Source: JAVJSU01 sp040219275
GTDB taxonomy: Bacteria; Chloroflexota; Anaerolineae; Aggregatilineales; Phototrophicaceae
Length of the DNA stretch: 64,000 nucleotides
Direction: 5' to 3'
NCBI GenBank assembly: GCA_040219275.1
Contig: JAVJSU010000041.1
Location: forward strand, 62,001 to 126,000
The notes under the pieces are model-generated. The model was not told where the DNA came from. It worked only from the letters and a program-made list of their open reading frames with translations, and ran no database searches. Below, one piece after another: positions 50,132 to 59,304 of this stretch. The translations under genes and the position numbers were made by a program. Position 1 is the first letter of the stretch. Every line of letters starts with the position of its first letter.

Positions 50132-53100
50132 ATGCGTTATCTAAGGGTTATTCTTTTTGCATGGCTCTTACTTTTAGCGGGATGCGGCGGCTCAGGTAGT
50201 GAACCGGATGCCACCGCACAAACGGTCAGTGAAGCAACAGCCGAAGCAACACCCGAACCAACACTTCTACCTACGGAGTTACCAACAACCGAACCAACCG
50301 AAGAACCAACCGCCGAAGCGACAGAAGAAATCACCGCCGAAGCAACCGAAGAAGCCGTCGCAATCGCGCAACAGAGCGAACCGGATTGCTCACAAATCGT
50401 CGATCAGGTCTTGAACGTCGTCGATAATCTGTGCGAAATCACCGGACGTAACCAGATTTGCTACGGTAATGTTGATCTCACCGTGCAACCGCAACCACAG
50501 GCGGATTCAACCGCGCTGGTATTTGCATCACCGGGCGACATCGCCTCCTTGACGGATATTCAATCCATCAGCATGAGCGCGCTTGACCTCAACAGCAACG
50601 TGTGGGGCGTGGCGTTGATGCGCTTGCAAGCCGATATTCCCGATACTATACCGGGGCAGAACGTCACCTTTTTGCTCTTCGGTGATGTGCAGATGGAGAA
50701 TCGTGGCGAGGGTGAAACGTCCCTGCGCTCATTTTATTTCACCACCGGCGTGGGAGATGCACCCTGTCAGGAAGCGCCCGATAGCGGCATCCTCGTCCAG
50801 ACACCGGATGGCGTGGGACAGGTGAATTTTCAAGTTAATGCGGTCGATATTACCCTCGGCTCAACCGCTTATCTACAGGCAGAAGCCGGGCGTGATCTGA
50901 TCGTCAATGTCGTCGAGGGTCAGGCGGAAGTCGAAGCCCACGGGATCATGCAGATCGTCGACGCGGGCAATCGCACGACCATCGCGCTTGATGAGCAGGG
51001 CAACGCAACGGGCGAACCTACCGCACCTTTGCCCTATACCGCCAGTGAAATCCGTAGCATCGACATTCCGGTGGAGAGTCTGCCGGAAGAAATTATCATC
51101 GTCCCGCCCGCTATAGAAGTCGAGCAAGCCTATAACATCGGCGATGAAGTGACTAGCGATCTCGGTCAGCCGGGGGAAATCGACGTTTACAACTTTTCCG
51201 TGACCGATGCCGACGACTATTATTTCGCCGCGCTGGGTGAAGAAGGGCGCGTCTACTGGCAATTGCGGGATGCCGAAAACAACTTCATCTTTAATGATTA
51301 TGAAATGTGGCTTTATAACGATCCCGGCGCATTCACGCTCGGCGCGGGTGAGTACAGTCTGCGCGTTGCGGGGCAAAATGGCACGCAGGGCGACTACATT
51401 TTCCAGATGTGGCAGATTCCAGAAGCGCAAACCTTCTCGATGGATGTCGGCAATCTGGTGGAGCGGGGCGTATACGGCGAAGGATCGGGCGTGCTGGAAC
51501 AACCCGGCGCGGTAGACATCTACACCTTCACGCCCAATTCAGACCGTCCCACCTATTTCGCCTCGTTCGGTGAGGGCGAGAACGCCACCCTCTTCTGGCA
51601 ATTGACCGACCCGACAGGCACGGTCTTGTTTGAAGATCAATTGTGGTTCGGCAACGATATGGGCGCGTTTGATCTGAGCACCGACACCGAATACACCATC
51701 ACCGTTACGGCGCGTGGCAACGAAGTCGGCGATTACAACTTCCAGACGTGGTATGTGCCGGAAGCGCAAAACTTCGACCTCACCCTCGGCGAAGTTATCA
51801 ACGCAGAGGCGGGCGATGGTAGCGGCGAGATTGAACAATCCGGTGCGGTGGATGTCTACACCTTTACCCTCGCAGACCCGCAGACCATCTATCTCGGTGG
51901 GCAAACCATCACCGACGGCGTTAATTTGGCATGGTCACTAAAATCCGAAGATGGCGCGGTCATTTTTGAAGATCGTGGCTTGTGGAGTGGCAACGACCCC
52001 GGCGAATATGCCTTAGATGCAGGCACGTATCAGGTGTTCGTGTTCGGCGAACAGGGACAGATCGGCGCGTATGAAATCATCGTGCGCGACGCAATTGCCG
52101 ACCAATCCTTTGAAGGCACGGGCTTAAACGAAAGCTATGCCGGAACCATCGACGCGCCCGAACAACAACAAACCTATACCATCACCTTGCCCGCCTTCAC
52201 CACCATTTATGTGGATTCCATCGCGGGGGGTGGTGATGTCAGCTGGAGCTTGCAGAATACGGACGGCGAAGACCTGATCTTCCCGACGCGTAGTGACTTC
52301 GACCTCGGCAGATACACCGCAGGCGACACAGAAGAAACCGTCAATGTCGTCGTTTTTGGCAGAGGCGGCACAGGCGATTACGAATTTTATCTGTGGGTCG
52401 TGCCACCGGATGATTTCACCACCGTCGAAGCCAGCCCCGCAGAGCCGTTCAGCGAAGAAGGCATCATCACGGGGAACATCACCATCCCCGGAGAGACCAA
52501 CCGCTATCCGTTCGTCCTGCCGCCAGAAATCGCCATCTACATTGAATCGATTGCGGGAGATGGCGAAACCCGCTGGACACTCAACGACTCTGACGGCAAC
52601 ACGGTCATCTTCCCCACACGCACCGATTTTGACCTCGGTCTGGCAAGCCCGGATGCCTCACAATCCTATGAATTAGTCGTCAATGGTTATGAAGCTGGCA
52701 CGGGCGAATATGCTTTCAAAATCTGGCAAGTCCCGCCCTCTCCATCCTCTGACGCGGTATTCACCCCGCCGGAAACCCCCATTGAGGATGACTCCACCGT
52801 CATGTCCGGCGAAATTCCAACCCCCGGCATGGTCGCCTATTACAATTTCAGCGCAGAAGCCGGACAAACCCTCTACTTCGAGTCGATCAACGGGGACGGT
52901 GAAACCCGCTGGACAGTCAATGATCTGAATGGTAACACGGTCATCTTCCCCACGCGCACCGACTTTGACCTCGGACGCTTTACCTTCGAGCAAGCAGGGG
53001 ATTATTTCGTCTATGCCACCGGCTATGAGGCGGGCGTGGGTGAATTTGCCTTCCGCATCTGGGATGTGCCGCCCGATGGTGAATTTATCGCGCTCATTTC

Positions 53101-53764
53101 GCCCGCCGAACCACTCGACGATCCCGAAAGCACGGAAAATCTGAACAGTGGCAGAATCGCCTCTCCGGGTGAACAGCATGTGTACACGTTTAGCATGGAA
53201 GTCGGGCAGACGTTCTACGTCCAATCCCTACGCGGCGATGGCGAAACGCGCTGGGGTGTCAATGATCTGAATGGCAACACGGTCATCTTCCCTACGCGCA
53301 CTGATTTTGACCTCGGACGTTACACTGTGACCAGCGAAACCGAAGACGGCACGGATACTAACACTGAGGAAATCACCACCGTCGAATATACGCTTGTCGT
53401 GAACGGCTACGAAAACGGCATCGGAGATTACGCCTTCCGCATCTGGGATGTACCGGAGGATACGATCCGAGAATTGTCGATAGGCGAAACGATTTCCGGC
53501 GAATTGCTGACCCCCGGCGAACAACACCGCTATACTTTCTCGGTAGAAGCGGGGGATAGCCTGTTCTTCGCTGGCGATCAATCCAGCAATGAGAATGTAT
53601 TCTGGCAGATCGTAGATTCTGCGGGTGAGACAGTCGCCTTCCCGACGCGCACCGACTTTGATCTCGGTAGCCAGACCTACGCCGAAGCTGGCGATTATGT
53701 GCTGGTCATCCGCGGCAATGAGGATGGCATCGGCAACTACGCCTTCACCGTCCGCGAGGAATAG
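50132..53764 (+). CDS. Large lipoprotein with FecR-like domain and eight PPC-like beta repeats
   Basis: 1210 residues. Type II signal peptide with lipobox LLAGC, a Thr/Pro/Glu linker (about 22-80), and a Cys-containing domain ending in a FecR-like stretch (GSTAYLQAEAGRDLIVNVVEGQAEVEAHGIMQIVDAGNRTTI). Then eight ~105-residue repeats (about 330-1210) follow, of the type GxxVYTFSxxAGxTxYxxSIxGDGETRWTLND...GNTVIFPTRTDFDLGRY...YxVxGYExGxGxYAFRIW, similar to pre-peptidase C-terminal-like domains. Repeats 5-7 contain near-identical DNA. It is an extracellular, membrane-tethered protein; adhesion or wall binding is inferred. Confidence 0.9.
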   Translation: MRYLRVILFAWLLLLAGCGGSGSEPDATAQTVSEATAEATPEPTLLPTELPTTEPTEEPTAEATEEITAEATEEAVAIAQQSEPDCSQIVDQVLNVVDNLCEITGRNQICYGNVDLTVQPQPQADSTALVFASPGDIASLTDIQSISMSALDLNSNVWGVALMRLQADIPDTIPGQNVTFLLFGDVQMENRGEGETSLRSFYFTTGVGDAPCQEAPDSGILVQTPDGVGQVNFQVNAVDITLGSTAYLQAEAGRDLIVNVVEGQAEVEAHGIMQIVDAGNRTTIALDEQGNATGEPTAPLPYTASEIRSIDIPVESLPEEIIIVPPAIEVEQAYNIGDEVTSDLGQPGEIDVYNFSVTDADDYYFAALGEEGRVYWQLRDAENNFIFNDYEMWLYNDPGAFTLGAGEYSLRVAGQNGTQGDYIFQMWQIPEAQTFSMDVGNLVERGVYGEGSGVLEQPGAVDIYTFTPNSDRPTYFASFGEGENATLFWQLTDPTGTVLFEDQLWFGNDMGAFDLSTDTEYTITVTARGNEVGDYNFQTWYVPEAQNFDLTLGEVINAEAGDGSGEIEQSGAVDVYTFTLADPQTIYLGGQTITDGVNLAWSLKSEDGAVIFEDRGLWSGNDPGEYALDAGTYQVFVFGEQGQIGAYEIIVRDAIADQSFEGTGLNESYAGTIDAPEQQQTYTITLPAFTTIYVDSIAGGGDVSWSLQNTDGEDLIFPTRSDFDLGRYTAGDTEETVNVVVFGRGGTGDYEFYLWVVPPDDFTTVEASPAEPFSEEGIITGNITIPGETNRYPFVLPPEIAIYIESIAGDGETRWTLNDSDGNTVIFPTRTDFDLGLASPDASQSYELVVNGYEAGTGEYAFKIWQVPPSPSSDAVFTPPETPIEDDSTVMSGEIPTPGMVAYYNFSAEAGQTLYFESINGDGETRWTVNDLNGNTVIFPTRTDFDLGRFTFEQAGDYFVYATGYEAGVGEFAFRIWDVPPDGEFIALISPAEPLDDPESTENLNSGRIASPGEQHVYTFSMEVGQTFYVQSLRGDGETRWGVNDLNGNTVIFPTRTDFDLGRYTVTSETEDGTDTNTEEITTVEYTLVVNGYENGIGDYAFRIWDVPEDTIRELSIGETISGELLTPGEQHRYTFSVEAGDSLFFAGDQSSNENVFWQIVDSAGETVAFPTRTDFDLGSQTYAEAGDYVLVIRGNEDGIGNYAFTVREE

Positions 53765-53809
53765 TCCTGCTTGGGGACGTAATCGTTCACTGATTGCCAC
53801 ACATCCCAC

Positions 53810-53846
53810 AAAGAAGCCTGACTTTTAGTTCGAGTCAGGCTTCTTT
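53810..53846 (+). terminator. Intrinsic terminator of the large lipoprotein gene
   Basis: Perfect 13-bp stem AAAGAAGCCTGAC / GTCAGGCTTCTTT with an 11-nt loop; U-rich end. Confidence 0.92.
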
Positions 53847-53910
53847 CCTTAGTGTCTGCTTATTAATCACTAATCAATATACAATTTTAAAGTGAGGTGT
53901 TTAAAAAGTG

Positions 53911-53939
53911 TTGACAAGCCTCTTTTTTTGCAGTATGAT
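53911..53939 (+). promoter_or_regulatory. Consensus sigma-70 promoter of the VOC gene
   Basis: TTGACA, a 17-bp spacer with a T run, then TATGAT. This is the best housekeeping promoter seen in the window, giving a start near 53946 and a ~64-nt leader before the VOC gene. Confidence 0.85.
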
Positions 53940-53946
53940 GACCATA

Positions 53947-53960
53947 TGTTCTATAGAACA
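53947..53960. promoter_or_regulatory. Operator-like palindrome at the VOC promoter start site
   Basis: TGTTCTATAGAACA is a perfect 14-bp palindrome covering about +1 to +15 of the consensus promoter. A dimeric repressor bound there would block initiation; the regulator is not known, and the TetR gene at 56.4 kb carries a different palindrome. Confidence 0.7.
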
Positions 53961-54009
53961 AGATTTCTGAATTTATCCATTTAGTTCAATCAACAAGGGG
54001 AAACAACTT

Positions 54010-54375
54010 ATGGCACACGCAATTAATTGGTTCGATATTCCGGCAGTAGATTACAACCGCGCAGTCAAGTTCTACAGCACGATTCTCGGCGCGGACATGA
54101 TCCCGTTTGAGGGCATGGAAAATTATTCGATGTTCCCGTCAGGCGAAAATGAAATCAGCGGCGGTCTGGGAACAGTCGACTCACTCAAGCCCTCCGGCGA
54201 TAGTGGCGCGCTTGTTTATCTCAATGGCGGTGATGATTTGAGCACCGTGTTAGATCGCGTCGAAGGCGCGGGCGGTAAAGTCGTCTTGCCCAAAACCAGC
54301 ATCGGTCCGAACGGTTTCGTCGCCCGCTTCCATGATACAGAAGGCAACCTCGTCGGCTTGCACTCTATGGGCTAA
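54010..54375 (+). CDS. VOC-family (glyoxalase-like) protein
   Basis: A 121-residue single VOC domain with two beta-alpha-beta-beta-beta units: MAHAINWFDIPAVDYNRAVKFYSTILGADM and DDLSTVLDRVEGAGGKVVLPKTSIGPNGFVARFHDTEGNLVGLHSMG. Family members bind a divalent metal and handle aldehydes, antibiotics or ring-cleavage substrates; the substrate is undetermined. It is expressed from a near-perfect promoter with an operator, so it is probably an inducible detoxification or resistance protein (inference). AAGGGGAAAC precedes the ATG. Confidence 0.9.
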   Translation: MAHAINWFDIPAVDYNRAVKFYSTILGADMIPFEGMENYSMFPSGENEISGGLGTVDSLKPSGDSGALVYLNGGDDLSTVLDRVEGAGGKVVLPKTSIGPNGFVARFHDTEGNLVGLHSMG

Positions 54376-54404
54376 ACTCCCTTTTTTTGAACAATAAAAT
54401 CAAC

Positions 54405-54438
54405 AGGGCGCGGCAAATTTCTCCCGCGCCCTATTTTT
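54405..54438 (+). terminator. Intrinsic terminator of the VOC gene
   Basis: Perfect 9-bp stem AGGGCGCGG / CCGCGCCCT followed by ATTTTTATTT. Confidence 0.92.
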
Positions 54439-54486
54439 ATTTCTTGTTTACCGTTACGCAAGTTCAATCTGTTTTGTCAATTTCCC

Positions 54487-54625
54487 GCGATGAGCTTAAA
54501 CCTCATCGCTAGTTGATCTCTAAAACCCCACTCAAGTGGGCTGATTTTGCTTAACGTTCGAGAAATTGAGCCGCCTTCAGGCGGGTTTTACACTATTTTT
54601 TAGCCGATGGGTTTCAGCCATCGGC
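54487..54625. repeat. Diverged relative of the MITE-like element (hairpin chain)
   Basis: The same order of hairpins as copies 1 and 2 but without their ends: GCGATGAG/CTCATCGC (54487-54509), CCCACT/AGTGGG (54527-54540), CCGCCT/AGGCGG (54571-54584), GCCGATGG/CCATCGGC (54603-54625), separated by aaacc/ttttac-like linkers. Bases that differ from copies 1 and 2 change in pairs, keeping the stems. It fills the 323-bp gap between the VOC and MBL genes together with the VOC terminator. Confidence 0.75.
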
Positions 54626-54698
54626 GATTAAAGGCGAACTAGGGCGCTCTTCTATCTTTTCGTAAAATCAGTTCGCATTGCGGATAACGCGAAACAGC

Positions 54699-55565
54699 CT
54701 ATTTATCTTCCACTTCAACCGTATCCAGCGGAATCCACTGAAATCCGTCGCCATCCGCTTCCACATAACCGAGTCCGGGGAACGGCAGATGATAGAACAT
54801 CGTCAGCATATTTTCCTCGGCGACCTCTTCCAAAAATTCACGACGGGTTTTGGCGGATTTCTTTTTATCCGTATCAAATGCGATTGACCACGCCGGATTC
54901 CGCATCTGAAACGTGCGGTGCAACACATCCACCAGATGAATCATCTCCTCGCCTTCGGATTCAATCAGAAAGCTCGTGTGTCCCGGACTATGCCCCTTCG
55001 ATGCTATCGCGGTCACACCGGGGATAATTTCCGTATCGTATTTCACGAGCGTCAATTTGTCTTTAATCGGCAGGAGCTTGGCTTTGAGTCCGTTGGCGCG
55101 TTCTTCTGGCATGGCGGCGAGGGCTTTATCGCTCATCCAACCCTTCCATTCGTCCTTCGCACACACATAACGGGCGTTCGGGAAATTCAAATTGCCGTCC
55201 GCGTCCACCAATCCATTGAAGTGATCGCCATGCAGATGCGAAAGCAAAATCAGCGTGATCGAATCACGCGAAATGCCCAGCGACTCCAGCGTGCCGAACA
55301 ATAACCCGATGCCCTCAGTTTCAACAATGCCAAAGCCGACATCAACCAGCGCAATCTCTTGGCCCACTTCCAGCATCAAAATATTCAGGCTGTTGTAAAT
55401 CGGTTCGCCGCCAGTTTCCTCAATCGCCTTCATCATCTCTTCCATTGGCACACCGGGGAACGCCTGTGGCAATTGGTCGGTTGTGGCGAGGCGTGTGCCT
55501 TCATTAATGATCGTACAGGCGATCTTGCCGATATTAAATTGATACGGCGGGTGTGTTTCTGTCAT
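54699..55565 (-). CDS. MBL-fold metallohydrolase
   Basis: 288 residues. The zinc motif is LLSHLHGDHFNGL, and further ligands are in GHSPGHTSFLIES (His) and MIHLVDVLH (Asp). The N-terminal block INEGTRLATTDQLPQAFPGV is like that of quorum-quenching-type or sulfatase-type MBL hydrolases; substrate undetermined. It lies 91 bp after the second MBL gene, in one run with the TetR gene. GGAGACACTGCG precedes the ATG. Confidence 0.88.
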   Translation of the reverse strand: MTETHPPYQFNIGKIACTIINEGTRLATTDQLPQAFPGVPMEEMMKAIEETGGEPIYNSLNILMLEVGQEIALVDVGFGIVETEGIGLLFGTLESLGISRDSITLILLSHLHGDHFNGLVDADGNLNFPNARYVCAKDEWKGWMSDKALAAMPEERANGLKAKLLPIKDKLTLVKYDTEIIPGVTAIASKGHSPGHTSFLIESEGEEMIHLVDVLHRTFQMRNPAWSIAFDTDKKKSAKTRREFLEEVAEENMLTMFYHLPFPGLGYVEADGDGFQWIPLDTVEVEDK

Positions 55566-55656
55566 CGCAGTGTCTCCTAAATCAATATGCGTTCAATTTT
55601 CACCCATTCGCGTCATAAAACCAAATTCACAATATCAGAGGCTCATTGCACAGAGT

Positions 55657-56340
55657 CTATACGCCAACCGGAGAAGCCTGCGCCATGCGATGCGCGAATT
55701 CTACGAAACGTGCGCCATCGTAAAGCGGTTTGCCATGCCCGAAGCACACCACACGCGGATTGAGTGCCGCCAATTTCAGCATGGAACGGCGGTTTTCATC
55801 ATTATCCTTAGTGAAAATGGCGGGTGGCTCATCCAGACCTTCGCGCAACGTCAAGAAGTCGATATTGCGTGCGACATCACCCATGATCAGCACGCGATCT
55901 TTCTCGCGCCAATAGGAAAGATGACCGGGGCTATGACCGGGTGTGCTAATGACCGTAAATCCGCCGACTTCATCGCCTTCGCGTAACCCTTTCGCCACCG
56001 GATGCGCGGGTCCAGTCCAGAAAATATTTTGAATACTGGTGATGGCATTGCGCGGAATCTGATTGCTCATATCGCCGGATTCCATCGCTTCAACTTCCGT
56101 TTCACTGCACCATAACGGCACGTCCAGCGCGTCGCAGATGGCGCTACTTGCCCCTTGATGATCGGGATGCACATGCGTCAGGGCATGGATGCTGAGTTTG
56201 TGTCCTCTTAATTGGCGCAATAAGCCGGAACGTGCGGGGCGGGTGCTAGCATCAATCAAGACATCCCCGACAAGATACACATTCACTAAATAATCAGGCG
56301 TGCCGCGCAGTAAATAAACATCCGGCGCAATTTCAAACAT
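55657..56340 (-). CDS. MBL-fold metallohydrolase
   Basis: 227 residues. ALTHVHPDHQGASSAI contains the HxHxDH signature; GHSPGHLSYW, VLIMGDVARN and FGHGKPL supply the remaining ligands. The compact length resembles glyoxalase II-like and lactonase-like members. It follows the TetR gene by 11 bp and shares its operon. AAGGATC lies before the ATG. Confidence 0.9.
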   Translation of the reverse strand: MFEIAPDVYLLRGTPDYLVNVYLVGDVLIDASTRPARSGLLRQLRGHKLSIHALTHVHPDHQGASSAICDALDVPLWCSETEVEAMESGDMSNQIPRNAITSIQNIFWTGPAHPVAKGLREGDEVGGFTVISTPGHSPGHLSYWREKDRVLIMGDVARNIDFLTLREGLDEPPAIFTKDNDENRRSMLKLAALNPRVVCFGHGKPLYDGARFVEFAHRMAQASPVGV

Positions 56341-56351
56341 GATGATCCTTT

Positions 56352-56933
56352 CTAAGACTCTAAAGCCGATTCTAAATAGGCGATCAACATGTGCGTCGCT
56401 TGCTTTAATGGGGCGGTGCTACGTTCCGCACGGCTCAGCACAAGCCCACCCTCAATCACGACTAACGAGAATAGCGCCATTGATCGGGCTTGATCTTCGC
56501 CACAACCCACGCGTATTAAAAAGGTCGTGATCTGCGCTTTCCACGCATCGTAAATGGTCTGTGATTCCGTCTGTAGCGCGTCATTGACGGCGGCTTCTTC
56601 CAGCGTGACGGTAGCGATGGGGCATCCTTTTTGATAATCGGATTTTTCCATCTCTACGGCTAGAAATTCACTGATCGCTTCCAACGCAGTGGGTATATCC
56701 GTAGTTGATTGGAAGACCCGTTCCATCGCTGTCGTGATGAGGTCACCACTAGCACGCATCGCCGCGACGACCAGCGCATCCTTCCCCCCTTTAAAGTGGT
56801 AATAAAGCGACCCCATCGCAATACCACTGTCCTGTGTAATCTGGTTCAAGCCCGTTGCATGATAGCCCTGCCGTGTGATCAGATCGGCAGTCGTCTCAAT
56901 CAGGCGAGCTTTGGTTTCGTTCGCTTTACTCAT
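56352..56933 (-). CDS. TetR-family transcriptional regulator
   Basis: About 193 residues. The N-terminal HTH reads KARLIETTADLITRQGYHATGLNQITQDSGIAMGSLYYHFKGGKDALVVAAM (12-63), the hallmark of TetR proteins. The C-terminal domain binds the ligand, with DYQKGCPIATVTLEEAAVND and a LmrA/YxaF-like layout. The ATG at 56933 is preferred to one 5 codons upstream. It heads the TetR-MBL-MBL operon and a perfect palindrome lies 16 nt upstream, so it probably represses its own operon and is relieved by a substrate of the hydrolases (inference). Confidence 0.93.
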   Translation of the reverse strand: MSKANETKARLIETTADLITRQGYHATGLNQITQDSGIAMGSLYYHFKGGKDALVVAAMRASGDLITTAMERVFQSTTDIPTALEAISEFLAVEMEKSDYQKGCPIATVTLEEAAVNDALQTESQTIYDAWKAQITTFLIRVGCGEDQARSMALFSLVVIEGGLVLSRAERSTAPLKQATHMLIAYLESALES

Positions 56934-56948
56934 GGTTGTCAATCTCAT

Positions 56949-56972
56949 AATAAATAGAGCACTCTATTTATT
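56949..56972. promoter_or_regulatory. Operator palindrome of the TetR operon
   Basis: Eleven-base arms AATAAATAGAG and CTCTATTTATT, perfect, separated by 2 nt. Its position just upstream of the TetR start fits autoregulation. Confidence 0.85.
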
Positions 56973-57274
56973 TTTAAGCCATTTCCGAATTTTGTCAATG
57001 GACACCTCTGCACAAATCAAAACGGATACGAATACTCTATCTTTTCGTAACTAACCGTAGAAATTTTGGCGATAGACCGAAACCTCAGCACTCAATTTGA
57101 TAGCGCCACGACAATCATCTAAACGATTACATGAATGGCGCATTAATAGGACAATTTCGCCCGTCCCTAATTCTAATAAAGTGTGTATGCTAAAGTAGTG
57201 AGTGGTAATATTCTTTATAGTGTCACTCAGCTAACACTCTTATTCTGACCATGAATTCGCAGGGGGGCTTTTCT
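56973..57274. other. Divergent intergenic region
   Basis: This spacer between the TetR operon and the beta-propeller gene carries no ORF or repeat I can support, other than a short ACTCAGC-type phrase near 57087. It should contain promoters for both directions. Confidence 0.4.
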
Positions 57275-59233
57275 ATGAGAAGGCGTTTCTTGCTATCCGC
57301 ACTCATTTTTATCATCCTCACCTTACCGTCTGGCATGTTGCTCCGTGCACAGGACGGCTTAAATTTGCCTACCGAGCTTTACATTCTGCTCAATAGCGGC
57401 GTGGTACAACGCTATGGCTTGGGTGTGGCGGGCGTGGTGGATATTACGCCGGAAGCAGATTTCGTGATTGATTTTGCTGTCGGGCCGGATAACGACTTGC
57501 TAGCGTATCGCACCGAAGCCGGATTAACGCTCTACCGGATGTCTACGGATAGCGACATTCAGCTAGAAGCCGATACTGCCGGAGACCCGCCCATTCGTGG
57601 ACGCGGGGTGACGATGGCATGGGCGGCACAGGGCGACGCACTCGCCTATAGTGTGCGCTACGGGGTGCGTGTGATGTTTGATAGTGGCGCGGAACAACCC
57701 ACCTTCGCGGATATTCAAATCAGCGCGCCCGTGCATCTGGAATGGTCACCGGGCGGGCGCTTTCTGGCGGTGGAAGTCGAAGATCAAATCTGGTGGATTT
57801 ATCGGCGTGATGGCACAACGATGACCCTGACGAGCGCCTTAACCTCGTCATATGGCATCGCGTGGCGCAACGATTCACTGATGCTTTTCGCTCCGGCGGA
57901 CGGTGGCTTGATTCAGATGGATTTAGCCAACGGTAATCAGCAAACCGTGCTCCGTGATGGCTCAACCCTGTTCCGCTTGCCGTTTATTCTACCGGATGGT
58001 AGCCTCGCGGTATTCACCCGCGCCGCCAACGAAGCCACGCTCGACGCAGGTCTATTTTATCGTCAATTGTTCGGTGTCAGTAACACCGGTACGGTTTCCG
58101 CCGGAGAGCCGAGTCTCGTCGCTGTTGATTTAACAGGCGTGCGCTGGGCACCGGGCGGAGATGTCTTGCTCAAGTTTGAGTCCGGCACGGTGTCGCTCGT
58201 TTTGCCAATGACCGGCGAAGGCTTCACGCTCCCTGTATCGAACGCCGTCGCCTATAATTGGGGTGCGCCGTTCCCCGCGTCGACAATTGGTTTCACGACC
58301 ACCTATAGCGGTTTCTTCATCGCCCCTGATCCCTTCGGCATCCGGCAAATCTGGCGCTTACCACGCAACGGCACCGCGCCGGAACAATTGACCGTCGCCG
58401 AAAGTGACATCACCGATTACGCCGTCATGGACGCGGGCGCAGGGCTAGCCTATTTCAGTGCAGAGGCGTTATGGTTCTTGCCACTCGACCCCTCAGGCAC
58501 GGCAGGCAATGCGAATCGTCTCGCGGTGGTGGATGCCAGCGCGTCATCGCTCGATTTTAGCGCGGAGGGTGGCACGCTGGTTTATGGCACGAACGCAGGC
58601 GTGTGGTCGGTGGCGATTAATGGCGGTGAACCGGCGCTTATTCTGGAAGCCGACGCTACTCAAATCCGCCCCTCCATCGGCACGGCGACGGGGTCTGTGT
58701 TGGCGGTGATAAGTTCCGGCGCGGATGATAATAATGCCGATGTACAGGTAATTGACGGCGAAACGGGTAATGCGATCAGCGTCACGCGAGCCAGTGATGC
58801 GCTGTGGTTAGCAGATGGGCGTGTCATCGGCTTTGGCACGGATGCCAATGGTGAAAGCACTATCAGCGTCTACACCCTCAATCAGCCGGACGCAACGGGC
58901 GCGGTGCTCCGTTCAGCAAATACCATTTTGCTGGAAGTGAAGGAAGTGACGACGGGTAATGGCGGCACATTACGCGCCATTTTACGCAATAACACCCGCT
59001 TCAGCCCATCTCCGTCGCAAATGATTCAGGTCAGCGTCAATTCTGGCGAAGCGGACGACATCGCCAACATCGGCTTTCTGACCGATCCGAACATCTCGCC
59101 GGATGGCTTGTACGTCGCAGGCTATACTGGCGCAAATGGCGGGCTGGTCATTTATGATCTAGTAGAGAATCAAACCTTGACGTTAATAACCCCAACGTTA
59201 ATTTCCAATTTTCAGTGGGCAACGTTCAGGTAG
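57275..59233 (+). CDS. Secreted beta-propeller protein (TolB/WD40-like)
   Basis: About 652 residues. The ATG at 57275 follows AGGGGGG by 7 nt and gives signal peptide MRRRFLLSALIFIILTLPSGMLLRA; an ATG 8 codons earlier is less likely. Many propeller blades are visible: FVIDFAVGPDNDLLAYRTEAGLTLYRMSTDSD, PVHLEWSPGGRFLAVEVEDQIWWIYRRDGT, GVRWAPGGDVLLKFESGTVSLVLPM, FGIRQIWRLPRNGTAPEQLTVAESD, SLDFSAEGGTLVYGTNAGVWSVAING, NISPDGLYVAGYTGANGGLVIYDL. It precedes a two-component system by 71 bp and may be its sensory accessory (inference). Confidence 0.85.
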   Translation: MRRRFLLSALIFIILTLPSGMLLRAQDGLNLPTELYILLNSGVVQRYGLGVAGVVDITPEADFVIDFAVGPDNDLLAYRTEAGLTLYRMSTDSDIQLEADTAGDPPIRGRGVTMAWAAQGDALAYSVRYGVRVMFDSGAEQPTFADIQISAPVHLEWSPGGRFLAVEVEDQIWWIYRRDGTTMTLTSALTSSYGIAWRNDSLMLFAPADGGLIQMDLANGNQQTVLRDGSTLFRLPFILPDGSLAVFTRAANEATLDAGLFYRQLFGVSNTGTVSAGEPSLVAVDLTGVRWAPGGDVLLKFESGTVSLVLPMTGEGFTLPVSNAVAYNWGAPFPASTIGFTTTYSGFFIAPDPFGIRQIWRLPRNGTAPEQLTVAESDITDYAVMDAGAGLAYFSAEALWFLPLDPSGTAGNANRLAVVDASASSLDFSAEGGTLVYGTNAGVWSVAINGGEPALILEADATQIRPSIGTATGSVLAVISSGADDNNADVQVIDGETGNAISVTRASDALWLADGRVIGFGTDANGESTISVYTLNQPDATGAVLRSANTILLEVKEVTTGNGGTLRAILRNNTRFSPSPSQMIQVSVNSGEADDIANIGFLTDPNISPDGLYVAGYTGANGGLVIYDLVENQTLTLITPTLISNFQWATFR

Positions 59234-59304
59234 TTCTAATGCAAGAATTGTAACATACTCATGATTGTTGCTTAAGATTGTGTCAACACTAAAGGAAAAC
59301 GAAT

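Noticed and set aside
50873..51502. Long minus-strand frames opposite the giant lipoprotein
   Set aside because: They are mirror frames of repetitive codons; the lipoprotein reading has signal peptide, lipobox and domain repeats.
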